In this document: in pieces, positions 53,542 through 62,221 of the stretch | How positions within the stretch are numbered: the first letter of the stretch is position 1 | Layout of the letters: each line of letters starts with the position of its first letter | Source of the DNA: Bacteroidales bacterium UBA4231 | Lineage (GTDB): Bacteria; Bacteroidota; Bacteroidia; Bacteroidales; UBA932 | Assembly (NCBI GenBank): GCA_002396335.1 | Contig: DGXN01000013.1 | Span: 1 to 64,000, forward strand | DNA length: 64,000 bases | Reading direction: 5' to 3' | Translations under genes and position numbers: made by a program | The notes under the pieces: model-generated | Told to the model about the DNA's origin: nothing | The model's database searches: none | The model's input: only the letters and a program-made list of their open reading frames with translations

Positions 53542-53676
53542 ATGAAAGAATTAGTCAAAGGCGAATACCTCGCGCCTGAAACCGAGGTTGTGAATCTCAC
53601 CCTTGGGAGCAGTGTCCTGCAGGTTCTCTCCCGGAGAATCGAGGATTCTAGTGAGAACCCCACCGTTGACTGGTAA
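53542..53676 (+). CDS. 44-residue peptide of unknown function
   Basis: ATG at 53542, stop at 53674-53676. It starts MKELVKGEYLAPETEVVNL and ends SSENPTVDW. No signal peptide or membrane segment. The KxYxxPE-type N-terminus resembles small peptides often seen beside surface lipoproteins in Bacteroidales, but that comparison is from memory. It lies between the small HTH gene and the BspA-like lipoprotein gene, 17 nt before the latter, and is probably cotranscribed with it. Confidence 0.6.
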   Translation: MKELVKGEYLAPETEVVNLTLGSSVLQVLSRRIEDSSENPTVDW

Positions 53677-53680
53677 AAAA

Positions 53681-53685
53681 GGAGG
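53681..53685 (+). promoter_or_regulatory. Strong Shine-Dalgarno sequence
   Basis: GGAGG preceded by an A run, 8 nt before the ATG at 53694. Such sites are uncommon in this phylum and in this window. Confidence 0.6.
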
Positions 53686-53693
53686 ACAGTATT

Positions 53694-55681
53694 ATGAAGA
53701 AAAGTTTATTGATGATACTTGCCGCTGCCGCTGTATTTGCCGGTTGCCAGAAAGAGGTCAAAGCCCCGGAAAATGTTCAGCTCGCAGCCCCCAAAGTGAT
53801 TTATGCCGATATTGACTCCGATGAAACAAAGGCCGGCATGGACCGTTACTATGACGACGGTACCAGCAGTTACAAATACCGTCACCACTGGGAGAACGGT
53901 GATGTAATCTATGTCTACGAAGGCACGAACGTCACGACTTATACGTGCACGAACGCTGCGGCCGGCGAATTCACGGAAACGTCGACATCGACTATTCCGA
54001 ACGGCAGGAGTTTTACAAACTGCCGGGCCGTTTATTCTACCGTGGGGCCTGTCTCTGTCACGGCGAACGACAAAGTCAGCATACTGAATACCGATGCTTA
54101 TGGAGGATATGTTTCTAGCTCCGACACGCCTGGATACGGCAATTTCATGGTGGCATCCACGGACGACGGCATTCATTTCCGTTTCGTCAGCCAGGTGGGA
54201 TGGGTAAAACTCCAGCTCAAAGGCACAAAGACGGTAAAGAGCATATCAATGAGCAAGTATGGTTCAGGAGAAGAGTATGAGGGGCGGTATGAGTACGATT
54301 TCTCTACGGACACTTACAGTTTCGATGAAAGCCAGGGCGAGTCTTTGACCCTTACCTTAGATTCCCCCATCGCGCTCGATCCCGACACTCCCACGGACTT
54401 CTATTTTGCTTTTCCAGCCATGTCCTATGCCGGGATGAGTTTCGAGTTCGCCTTTGATGGGGGCGGATACGATTATCTCTCAACAGCTAAAACCGTCGTG
54501 GTTAACCGCAACACCGTAACTCCGTTGGCCGTGAAGGAAGTCGGTTTCAGATCCACGCTCTGCAGTGGTGTGAACTTCAATGTGACCTTGAAATCTCTGG
54601 CAGCAGGTACAACTGTGAGCGCCGGAGATGCGGACAATCTGATCAAGGGTATCGTCTTCTCTCTTGGAGAGACATCCCCTGCTGCTACTTCCGTCAATCT
54701 GGCCGACAGCGGAAAGCCCATCTATGCGACATTCGATGCCGGAAGCGGCCTGATCACGCTGCATACGGCGGCGGATATAGTGACGCTGAATTCGGAATGC
54801 GCCGAGATGTTCAGGCAAATGACTGCCCTTGAAAGCGCCGCTATGCTCTCTCAGGTCGCCCGATCAAAAGTCGGCGTAATCAGCATGTTCAGGGGATGCG
54901 CAAGCCTGGAGTCCATCGATTTGAGCAAACTGGATGTCTCCGAAGCGATATCATTCAGCAACATGTTCAACGGATGCAGCGCGCTTACTGGCCTTGACCT
55001 GTCCACCCTGAACACATCTTCGGCTACTACCTTCACCTATATGTTCGGTGGTTGCGCTGCCCTTACATCCTTGGATCTCAGGGATTCGACACGAAGAAGG
55101 TCACGGATTTCAGTTACATGTTCAACGATTGCACCTCCCTCGCCAGTATCGATTTCGGCACATCCTTTTTCAAGAACAATCTGATCCGGACTTTGGACGG
55201 CATGTTCGCGAATTGCTCAAGCCTGGGTTCTGTCAACCTGACGAAAAACGCATCAGCCTCTTTTGAGACTAATACTCCTTATAGCACGATGGACATTATC
55301 TGCTTCGGTTGTACTTCCCTGACCAGTTTTACCCTTCCCCTCCCGGGCCGTGTGAAGAGTTTCATACAGGCATTTATGAACTGTACCAAGCTCGAGGTCA
55401 TCGATATGGACGCCTTGCAAGATTACAATAACCCTAATTACAATCAGATGTTCAGAGAATGCAGGAAGTTGAACACACTCAAAGTCAGTCATTGGAATTG
55501 TCCTACCCTAAGCAGTGGTACGACAACAGAATTTAACAGGAACATGTTCCTGGGAACGTGTGCAGAGTCCACCGGCCTGGACATCTATATCAGTTCGTCG
55601 CAGTTTACCTGGCTGGGATATTACTTCAATGCAACGATGAAAGCCTCCGGCTTCGTTACCCGTCACAACCCCAACCTCTAG
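53694..55681 (+). pseudogene. BspA-like lipoprotein (DUF285-type leucine-rich repeats), broken by a frameshift
   Basis: The first frame (53694-55184) starts with lipoprotein signal MKKSLLMILAAAAVFAGC, then an N-terminal fimbrillin-like beta region (about 20-280) and BspA/DUF285 repeats such as MFRGCASLESIDLSKLDVSEA and MFNGCSALTGLDLSTLNTSSA. Near 55080 the frame should read LDLSGFDTKKV, but one base is missing between AG (55080-55081) and GGA (55082-55084). The repeats continue in the next frame to 55681 (MFNDCTSLASIDFGTSFF, MFANCSSLGSV). If repaired it would be about 662 residues. Either a real frameshift, phase variation or a sequencing error. Confidence 0.8.
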
Positions 55682-55707
55682 CGCACCCCATTGCAAATAA
55701 TGCATTT

Positions 55708-55742
55708 AAGGGCCGGCTCAACTTGTGAGTCGGCCCTTTTCT
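55708..55742 (+). terminator. Terminator after the BspA-like gene
   Basis: AAGGGCCG and GCTCA pair with TGAGT and CGGCCCTT, followed by T residues. It lies between convergent genes and may serve both. Confidence 0.8.
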
Positions 55743-55762
55743 TATCTGTCCGAGCGGTGGAA

Positions 55763-56557
55763 CTACCGGTTTTCGGCAGCCTCGACGGCTTTGAAATAGC
55801 GGTAGCTGGAGACTTTCACCTCGCTGATGGAGTTCTCGTCGCAGACGATGGTGCCGGCGGGGTGGTTCTGCAGGCCGCTGAGGGTGCAGTAGTGGGACAT
55901 CGGCCCTTCGATGGCGTCTTTCAGGGCGCGGGCTTTCTTGGAGCCGAAGGCCAGGATCACCACTTCACGGGCCGACAGGACCGTAGCCACACCCACGGTC
56001 AGCGCCTGGGCGGGAACGGCTTCGGGGTCGCCGTCAAAGAAGCGGGCGTTCACCTCGCGGGTGTCCTGGGTGAGGGTCACCACGCGGGTGCGGGACTGTA
56101 GGGAGGAGAAGGGCTCGTTGAAGGCGATATGGCCGTCTTCGCCCACGCCGCCCAGGAACAGGTCGAATCCGCCGGCGTCCACGATGGCTTTTTCGTAGGC
56201 GGCACATTCGGCCTCCACGTCGGCCGCGTTGCCGTCGAGGATGTGGATGTTCTCGGGTTTTTCGTCGATGTGGTCAAACAGGTAGCGGTGCATGAAGCTG
56301 TGATAGCTCTCAGGATGCTCCACGGGCAGGCCCACATATTCGTCCATATTGAAGGAAATCACATTTTTGAAGGACACTTCCCCGGCCTTGACCATACGGA
56401 TGAGTTCGGCATAGGTCTCGATGGGGGTGGAACCGGTGCACAGGCCGATCACGAAGGGCTCGCTGGTGCGGGCGGCCTTCTCGTTGATCTTGGCGGCGAT
56501 ATAATGGGCGGCCCACAGGGAGCCTTCCTTGGCGTTGTTTCGGATAATGACTTTCAT
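55763..56557 (-). CDS. nagB: Glucosamine-6-phosphate deaminase
   Basis: 264 residues, standard length. Motifs: GLCTGSTPIETYAELI, SFNMDEYVGL with the catalytic Asp, HILDGNA, GGVGEDGHIAFNEP with the catalytic His, and ALTVGVATVLSAREVVILAFG. It converts glucosamine-6-phosphate to fructose-6-phosphate and ammonia in the cytoplasm. It follows the NagB-like/PIG-L fusion by 2 nt, so the two are cotranscribed. Confidence 0.95.
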   Translation of the reverse strand: MKVIIRNNAKEGSLWAAHYIAAKINEKAARTSEPFVIGLCTGSTPIETYAELIRMVKAGEVSFKNVISFNMDEYVGLPVEHPESYHSFMHRYLFDHIDEKPENIHILDGNAADVEAECAAYEKAIVDAGGFDLFLGGVGEDGHIAFNEPFSSLQSRTRVVTLTQDTREVNARFFDGDPEAVPAQALTVGVATVLSAREVVILAFGSKKARALKDAIEGPMSHYCTLSGLQNHPAGTIVCDENSISEVKVSSYRYFKAVEAAENR

Positions 56558-56559
56558 GA

Positions 56560-58485
56560 CTAATAGAGTTTTAGGAATACTTCAATGGCCTGGTATTCTG
56601 CCATACCCAGGGCGTCGTACAGGCGGGCGGTGTTGGAGGTGCGCTCCTCGGCCCGCTGCCAGAACTCGCGGGGGTCTTCGCCGGGGAACGGGACAATGTC
56701 TTTCTGGGACAGGTGGCGGAAGATGGCGTGGCGCTTTTTCACCACTTCGTCGGGGGACAGCGGAACGGCCATGTCCACGCGGCCCAGTTCCCACTCCATC
56801 CAGGCGCCGCGGTACAGCCAGACGTGGGTGTCGGCCATCCAGTCGGCCCCTTCGGCGCGGAGCTGGTCCATCGCTTCCATGGCGGCTTCCGTGCAGACAC
56901 GGTGGGTTCCGTGCGGGTCCGCAAGGTCGCCGGCCATGAACACCATGTGCGGCTTGATGTCGCTCAGGAGCTTTTTGATGATGTCCACGTCGGCCTGGGT
57001 GCGGGGATTCTTCTTGATGCCGCCGCTCTCGTAGAACGGGAGGTTCAGGAAATGGGCGTTGGTGTTGTCATTCAGGCCGAAGGAGCGCACGGCGCCGCGG
57101 GCTTCGCTGCGGCGGATGGCCCCTTTCATCTCCAGCAGGGCACGGGGTTCGGGCTCGCCGGGGACTTTGCTTTCCACGAGCTTCTTGACCTCGTCGAACT
57201 TGTCGGCAAAGCCCAACTGGAAAGCGGCGTCCATGTGCTGAAGCACGACATCGTCATGGACGGCGACGTTGCCGGAGGTCTCATAGGCCACGTGGACATT
57301 GTGTCCCTGCGAGACCAGGCGGATAAAGGTGCCGCCCATGGAAATCACATCGTCATCCGGGTGCGGAGAGAAGATCAGGACAGTCTTGGGATAAGGCGTG
57401 GCCTTGACCGGGCGGGTGCTGTCGTCGGCATTGGGTTTGCCGCCGGGCCAGCCGGTGATGGTGTGCTGGAGGTCGTTGAACACGTCGATGTTGACCTTGT
57501 CGAAGGTGCCCACTTTTTCCAGCAGCTGACCCAGGTTGTTGTTCAGATAATCCTTTTCGGTGAGCTTCAGGATGGGTTTATGGACCGTTTCGCAGAGCCA
57601 GACCACGGCTTTGCGGATGAACTTGGGCGTCCAATCGCAGGGACCCACCAGCCAGGGTGCGACGCTGCGGGTCAGAAGGCTGGCGGCCGTCTCGTCCACG
57701 TAGAAGGAGATGTGGTCGTGCTGCTGGAGGAGCGAAGCGGGGCAGTCCGGCGTGGAGGGGCCTTCGGCAATGTCCTTGACCGCCTGGGCCTTGTCCTCGC
57801 CCCAGGCCATCAGGATAATCCTCTTGGCGCTGAGCATGGTGCCGATGCCGATGGTGAGGGCCTTGTCCGGCGTGGCGGCCAGGTCGTGGTTGAAGTTCTT
57901 GGCCTGGCGCTTGCGGGAAGGATAGGACAGACGGACGGTGCGGGTGCGGGTCTTTTCGTTGGAACCGGCCTCATTGAAACCCACCTGGCCCTGTTCGCCG
58001 ATGCCAATCACCAGCAGGTCCAGTCCCCGGGCGATGGTGTCGAAGCGGGCGCAGTAGGCCGTCAGGTCCTCCGGCGACACGGTGCCGTCCGGGATGTGGA
58101 TGTTCTCCTTGAGGATGTCCACTTTGTCCAGCAGGGCTTCGTGCAGACGGTAGTTGCGGCTCTGGAGTTCGTCCTTGGAAGAGGGATAGTATTCGTCGAT
58201 GGAGACAATCTCCACGTTTTTGAAGGAGACCTTGCCGTCGCGGTAACGGCGGGCCAGTTCATTGTACAGGGAAGTCGGGGTCGCGCCCGTAGTGAGGCCC
58301 AGGCGGAACAGGCCGTCCCGGTGGGCATTGATGGAGTCTACGATGAAATCGGCGATGGCGTAGGACGCAGGGCGGGATTCCGGGTAGACATGGGTCCAGA
58401 TTTTCTCATAAGTATGAAGGATGCCGGCCGGAAGGCCTTTTTCGATGAGGCCGCCTTCATAAGGGAGCGTAAAATGGTTAGACAT
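56560..58485 (-). CDS. NagB-like / PIG-L deacetylase fusion protein
   Basis: 641 residues, resembling the long glucosamine-6-phosphate deaminase-like proteins of Bacteroides. The N-terminal half (about 30-290) has the NagB fold (LGLTTGATPTSLYNELA, VSIDEYYPS), but the catalytic GVGEDGHIAFNEP reads GIGEQGQVGFNEAG, so the Asp and His of that motif are Gln. The C-terminal half (about 365-620) is PIG-L/LmbE-like with the zinc motif FSPHPDDDVISMGG and DPHGTHR. A de-N-acetylase joined to an inactive or altered NagB domain is suggested. It lies 3 nt after the pyrophosphatase-like gene. Confidence 0.85.
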   Translation of the reverse strand: MSNHFTLPYEGGLIEKGLPAGILHTYEKIWTHVYPESRPASYAIADFIVDSINAHRDGLFRLGLTTGATPTSLYNELARRYRDGKVSFKNVEIVSIDEYYPSSKDELQSRNYRLHEALLDKVDILKENIHIPDGTVSPEDLTAYCARFDTIARGLDLLVIGIGEQGQVGFNEAGSNEKTRTRTVRLSYPSRKRQAKNFNHDLAATPDKALTIGIGTMLSAKRIILMAWGEDKAQAVKDIAEGPSTPDCPASLLQQHDHISFYVDETAASLLTRSVAPWLVGPCDWTPKFIRKAVVWLCETVHKPILKLTEKDYLNNNLGQLLEKVGTFDKVNIDVFNDLQHTITGWPGGKPNADDSTRPVKATPYPKTVLIFSPHPDDDVISMGGTFIRLVSQGHNVHVAYETSGNVAVHDDVVLQHMDAAFQLGFADKFDEVKKLVESKVPGEPEPRALLEMKGAIRRSEARGAVRSFGLNDNTNAHFLNLPFYESGGIKKNPRTQADVDIIKKLLSDIKPHMVFMAGDLADPHGTHRVCTEAAMEAMDQLRAEGADWMADTHVWLYRGAWMEWELGRVDMAVPLSPDEVVKKRHAIFRHLSQKDIVPFPGEDPREFWQRAEERTSNTARLYDALGMAEYQAIEVFLKLY

Positions 58486-58488
58486 AGT

Positions 58489-59709
58489 TTATTTCAGGAT
58501 TTTCTTGATGCGGTCCAGTTTGCCGTCCACGGGGGCGGGCTCGATGCCCAGCAGTTCGCAAAGCAGGGGATACAGGTCGATGTTGCGGAAAGAGGAGGCC
58601 TCCCCTTCGGTGAACGGAGCATCGTACCCCTTCTTGAAATCCGGGCCGATGGCACGGAATGCCACCATCATGTCCGGTTCGGTGCAGTCGAAGCCATGGG
58701 CGCCGCCGCCGCTGCGGGGGCTGTGGTTGAATGTCCAGCCAAGGTCCGGGCTTACGATGATGTCACCCAGGCGGTCGGATGTACCATAGCACAGATACTC
58801 AGGCACTTCACCGTGTTTCCAAACCGTCAGGTGCTCAATGCCCTGCAGGTGGTTGTAGAGGCTGTCGGCATAGCCTTCCTTGGCGAAGATGCTGGTGGGA
58901 TTGGAGCCGATGATGCGTTCGGTCCAGCCTTCGGGAATCACGTCCTGCCAAGCGATGAAGCGGTCCGGGGAGACATCGGTCATTCCATGGTCGCCCGCCA
59001 GGATGAAGTTAATCTTCTTTCCGTGCGGCAGGGCCTTCAGGCGAAGGTACAACGCATGCATCAGGCTGTCCAAGTGTTCGCACATCGCTTTGGTTTCCGG
59101 GCCGATGGGGCCGTAAACGTGTCCAGTGTGGTCCGGCTCGTCAAAGTATCCCATGACCAGGCGGGGACGCTCCTCTTCCGGGAGGGACATCAGGCGGACA
59201 ATCTCGTCTACGCGCTCATCGAAGTTCCAGTGGGGCTCATCATCCCATTTGCGGTAGTATGTAGGATAAGTGTCACAGATGGGAATGTCGGAACCCACCC
59301 AGTAGACATTGCCGGTCTTTACTCCCTGTTTCTGGGCAGTAACCCAGATGGGCTCTCCTTTATAGTAATGCGGGTCGTAACGGCACGCCTGGTCTCCCAT
59401 GGAGTAGGTATACTGACGTTCAGGATCCCAGAAACTGTTGTTTACAAGGCCGTTGTGATCCGGAACCAATCCCGTGACCATGGTGTAGTGGTTGGGGAAA
59501 GTGGAGGACGGGAAGGACGGCTGCATGCGGGCCTTTACGCCCACCGTGGCCAGAGAGTCGAAGAAGGGCATGTCGTAGTAGTCGGCATAGTCCCAGCGGC
59601 TTCCGTCCAAGGAGATGATAACCGTGTAATTGTCGCGTTTTGCCTTGCAGGCGACGGCCAGCGAGAAGATACTGACCGTTAGCAGCAGAATTCTGAAACC
59701 TTTATACAT
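58489..59709 (-). CDS. Nucleotide pyrophosphatase/phosphodiesterase-like enzyme (AP superfamily), lipoprotein
   Basis: 406 residues. Lipoprotein signal MYKGFRILLLTVSIFSLAVAC. Metal-site residues are visible in IISLDGSRWDY, in the nucleophile motif PSSTFPNHYTMVTGL (Thr), in GYFDEPDHTGHVYGP and in AGDHGMTDVSP, with a last His near GGAHGFDC. The NPP family hydrolyses nucleotide or phospholipid phosphodiesters outside the cytoplasm. It is the first gene of a run with the two NagB-type genes; a link to amino-sugar nucleotides is possible but unproven. Confidence 0.9.
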   Translation of the reverse strand: MYKGFRILLLTVSIFSLAVACKAKRDNYTVIISLDGSRWDYADYYDMPFFDSLATVGVKARMQPSFPSSTFPNHYTMVTGLVPDHNGLVNNSFWDPERQYTYSMGDQACRYDPHYYKGEPIWVTAQKQGVKTGNVYWVGSDIPICDTYPTYYRKWDDEPHWNFDERVDEIVRLMSLPEEERPRLVMGYFDEPDHTGHVYGPIGPETKAMCEHLDSLMHALYLRLKALPHGKKINFILAGDHGMTDVSPDRFIAWQDVIPEGWTERIIGSNPTSIFAKEGYADSLYNHLQGIEHLTVWKHGEVPEYLCYGTSDRLGDIIVSPDLGWTFNHSPRSGGGAHGFDCTEPDMMVAFRAIGPDFKKGYDAPFTEGEASSFRNIDLYPLLCELLGIEPAPVDGKLDRIKKILK

Positions 59710-59714
59710 TGGAT

Positions 59715-59722
59715 CGAAGATA
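59715..59722 (-). promoter_or_regulatory. -7-like promoter box of the pyrophosphatase-like gene
   Basis: TATCTTCG on the minus strand, 5 nt before the ATG; one base off the consensus. Confidence 0.4.
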
Positions 59723-59749
59723 GATTGTGAATGACAAATTTACGAAAAA

Positions 59750-60337
59750 CTAGAACATATAGTAGACGGCCAGTTTCAGGTTGCTCCGGTGAAGGGTGAT
59801 CGAAGAGGAGGTGTCCCGGTCCAGGAGGCCGTAGTCGTAGCCCAGCGTGACGCGGAGGTGGTCCACTGCCTCCAGGCCCACGCCACCGCCCAGCATCAGG
59901 TCCAGATGCGTGAGGGTGGGGTAGGTCTCGTAATTGGAGGTGGTTCCCTTTGCATGGGCATCCAGGGTAACCAGACAGGCCGACGGAACCACACCGCCGA
60001 ACAGGTACAGTTCCGCAAGGTGCGTCAGCGGGATGTAATACTTTGCCCGCATGGGGATGTCCAGATAGATTTCCCCGAGGTTTTTGGATGAGCCGGCGAA
60101 GTGGTAGCCCGCAACGCCGGAAAGCGCCGCTCCGGCACTGACACCGAAGTTCCTGTACAGGCGGAACGAGGCCTCGAAATCGGCCGACAGGCCCAGGGCG
60201 GCACCGCCATGGGATTCACTCCCCTGACGCATCGTATAGCCCTGGCTGGAGATACCGACGCCCACGCTGATCTGGGCCTGCATTTCCCACATGCCGGCCG
60301 CCACAAGGGCCGCCAGGCAGAGAATCAGCTTCCTCAT
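59750..60337 (-). CDS. Outer-membrane beta-barrel protein (PorT-like), unknown role
   Basis: 195 residues. Signal peptide MRKLILCLAALVAAGMWEMQAQ, then about eight amphipathic strands (SVGVGISSQGYTM, YLDIPMRAKYYIPL, LELFGG-type YLFGGVVPSACLV, LRVTLGYDYGLLD) ending in the aromatic C-terminus LAVYYMF. This is the small OMP_b-brl fold common in Bacteroidetes. The ATG immediately follows the stop of the transketolase C-subunit gene, so it is cotranscribed, though no functional link is obvious. Confidence 0.85.
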   Translation of the reverse strand: MRKLILCLAALVAAGMWEMQAQISVGVGISSQGYTMRQGSESHGGAALGLSADFEASFRLYRNFGVSAGAALSGVAGYHFAGSSKNLGEIYLDIPMRAKYYIPLTHLAELYLFGGVVPSACLVTLDAHAKGTTSNYETYPTLTHLDLMLGGGVGLEAVDHLRVTLGYDYGLLDRDTSSSITLHRSNLKLAVYYMF

Positions 60338-61285
60338 TTATTTGACGATTTCGCGGACTTTCCGGACGATGTTGGCGGCGTCCAGCCCATAGAGTTCCAT
60401 CAGGGCGGCCGGGGTGCCGGTCTGGCCGAAACGGTCCTCGCCGTTGAGGAAGGTCAGCGGGGTGGGCAGGCGCCGGGCCAGCACACCGGCGATAGCTTCT
60501 CCGAGGCCGCCGGCCATGTTGTGCTCTTCGGCCACGATGGCGCGTCCGGTCTTTTTCACGGAGGCAACGACGGTTTCCTCGTCCAAGGGCTTGATGGTGG
60601 CGACGTTCACCACCTCAACGCCAATTCCTTCTTCTTCAAGCGTTTGCGCAGCCTGAAGGGCTTCCCAAACCAGGTGACCGCAGCAAAAGACGGTAAAGTC
60701 TTTCCCCTCGTTCATGACATAGGCCTTGCCGATCTCGAAGGGCTGGTCCGGGTCGGTGAAATTGGGAACGGAAGGACGGCCGAAACGAAGGTAGACGGGA
60801 CCGTCGTACCGGGCGGCGGCCAGGGTGGCCTGCACGGTCTGGTTGTAGTCGCAGGGGTTCACGACCACCATGCCGGGAAGGGCGCGCATCAGGGCGATGT
60901 CCTCCATGGTCTGGTGGGTGGCGCCGTCCTCGCCCAGGGTGATGCCGGCGTGGGAAGAGGCAATCTTCACATTGGTGCAGCCGTAGGCGACTTCCTGGCG
61001 GATCTGGTCGTAGACGCGGCCGGTGACAAACTCCGCAAAGGAGCCGACAAAGGGGATTTTCCCGGCGATGGCCAGGCCGGCGGCGGCGCCAATCATGTTG
61101 GCTTCCGCGATGCCGCACTGGATGAAACGGTCGGGGTAGGCGTCGGCAAAGGCGTCCATCTTCAGGGAGCCTTTCAGGTCGGCGGTGAGGGCGACGACGC
61201 GCTCGTCGGCCTGTCCGGCTTTCAGAAGGCCTGCGCCGAAACCGCTGCGGGTATCTTTCTTTCCTGTATCTGTGTACTTTTTCAT
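60338..61285 (-). CDS. Transketolase, C-terminal subunit
   Basis: 315 residues. It covers the pyrimidine-binding and C-terminal domains of transketolase: RFIQCGIAEANMIGAAAGLA with the catalytic Glu, PFVGSFAEFVTGRVYDQIR, SSHAGITLGEDGATHQTMED and RFGRPSVPNF. It works with the separate N-terminal subunit encoded 11 nt upstream to move two-carbon units in the pentose phosphate pathway. Split transketolases of this type are known in several anaerobes. Confidence 0.93.
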   Translation of the reverse strand: MKKYTDTGKKDTRSGFGAGLLKAGQADERVVALTADLKGSLKMDAFADAYPDRFIQCGIAEANMIGAAAGLAIAGKIPFVGSFAEFVTGRVYDQIRQEVAYGCTNVKIASSHAGITLGEDGATHQTMEDIALMRALPGMVVVNPCDYNQTVQATLAAARYDGPVYLRFGRPSVPNFTDPDQPFEIGKAYVMNEGKDFTVFCCGHLVWEALQAAQTLEEEGIGVEVVNVATIKPLDEETVVASVKKTGRAIVAEEHNMAGGLGEAIAGVLARRLPTPLTFLNGEDRFGQTGTPAALMELYGLDAANIVRKVREIVK

Positions 61286-61296
61286 AAGCTTAGTCT

Positions 61297-62148
61297 TTAA
61301 AAATCGCCGAGGGTTTCAGGGAGCTGGGCAAGGGCGGCCTCGCACTGCTCGGGGGAAGGGGCTTTTCCATGCCACTTATGGGTGCCGGCCATGAAGTCCA
61401 CGCCGTGGCCCATGTCCGTCTGGAAGAGGATCATGGTGGGCCGATGGGTCTTTTTCCCCATCTCTTTGGCTTTGTCGAAGGCGGTGAGGATGGCTTCCAT
61501 GTCGTGTCCGTCGGCCGTGATGGTGTTCCAGCCGAAGGCCTGCCATTTGAGCTGCAGGTCGCCGCCGCCGGAGACGGATTCTACGGGGCCGTCAATCTGC
61601 TGGCCGTTCCAGTCCGTGATGCCGATAAGGTTTCCGAGGCTGTGGTGGACGGCAAACTCGGCGCCTTCCCAGATCTGGCCTTCTTCGGACTCGCCGTCAC
61701 CGCACAGGACGTAGACAAGGTGTTTGTCGCCGTCCATTTTCTTGGCAAGGGCAAGGCCGGCGGCAACGGAGACGCCTTGGCCCAGGGAGCCGGAAGCCTG
61801 CGTGACGCCCGGGAGGCCTTTGCGCACGGAAGGATGGCCCTGCAGACGGGTTCCCATCTTGCGGAAACCGGACAGCTCGCTCACCGGAAAATAACCGGAG
61901 CGGGCCAGGACCGAATAGTACACCGGGGTCAGATGACCGGCCGACAGGATGAACTGGTCCTGTCCTTTGCCGTCCCGCTGCCATGTGGCGGGATTGTGGT
62001 CCATCACCTGGAAATACAGGGCTGTGAGGATGTCGGCGCTGGACATGGAGCCGCCCGGATGGCCGGATTTGGCGGCCGTCACCATGCGCACGATGTCTCG
62101 GCGCACCTGGGTAGCAATGTTTTGAAGATTTTCGGTATTGTTTCCCAT
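61297..62148 (-). CDS. Transketolase, N-terminal (thiamine diphosphate-binding) subunit
   Basis: 283 residues. Conserved GHPGGSMSSADILTALYF, ILSAGHLTPVYYSVLA, HPSVRKGLPGVTQASGSLGQG and the thiamine diphosphate motif CGDGESEEGQIWEGAEFA with ITDWNGQQIDG. It pairs with the C-terminal subunit encoded just downstream. A -7 box at 62182-62189 lies 33 nt before the ATG and is back to back with the promoter of the aldose epimerase gene. Confidence 0.93.
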   Translation of the reverse strand: MGNNTENLQNIATQVRRDIVRMVTAAKSGHPGGSMSSADILTALYFQVMDHNPATWQRDGKGQDQFILSAGHLTPVYYSVLARSGYFPVSELSGFRKMGTRLQGHPSVRKGLPGVTQASGSLGQGVSVAAGLALAKKMDGDKHLVYVLCGDGESEEGQIWEGAEFAVHHSLGNLIGITDWNGQQIDGPVESVSGGGDLQLKWQAFGWNTITADGHDMEAILTAFDKAKEMGKKTHRPTMILFQTDMGHGVDFMAGTHKWHGKAPSPEQCEAALAQLPETLGDF

Positions 62149-62181
62149 ATAGACTGAGTAGTTATTTTATGCAACTTCTTA

Positions 62182-62189
62182 CAAAAATA
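62182..62189 (-). promoter_or_regulatory. -7 promoter box of the transketolase genes
   Basis: TATTTTTG on the minus strand, two bases away from the divergent -7 box at 62192-62199. Confidence 0.5.
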
Positions 62190-62191
62190 AG

Positions 62192-62199
62192 TATATTTG
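62192..62199 (+). promoter_or_regulatory. -7 promoter box of the aldose epimerase gene
   Basis: TATATTTG on the plus strand, 22 nt before the ATG at 62222. The two divergent boxes are nearly adjacent, so polymerases would exclude each other. Confidence 0.5.
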
Positions 62200-62221
62200 A
62201 GGAAAAATAAAACTGACCCGT

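Noticed and set aside
56713..59682. A 989-codon plus-strand frame spanning two minus-strand genes
   Set aside because: It crosses the boundary between the NagB-like/PIG-L gene and the pyrophosphatase-like gene and has antisense-type composition.
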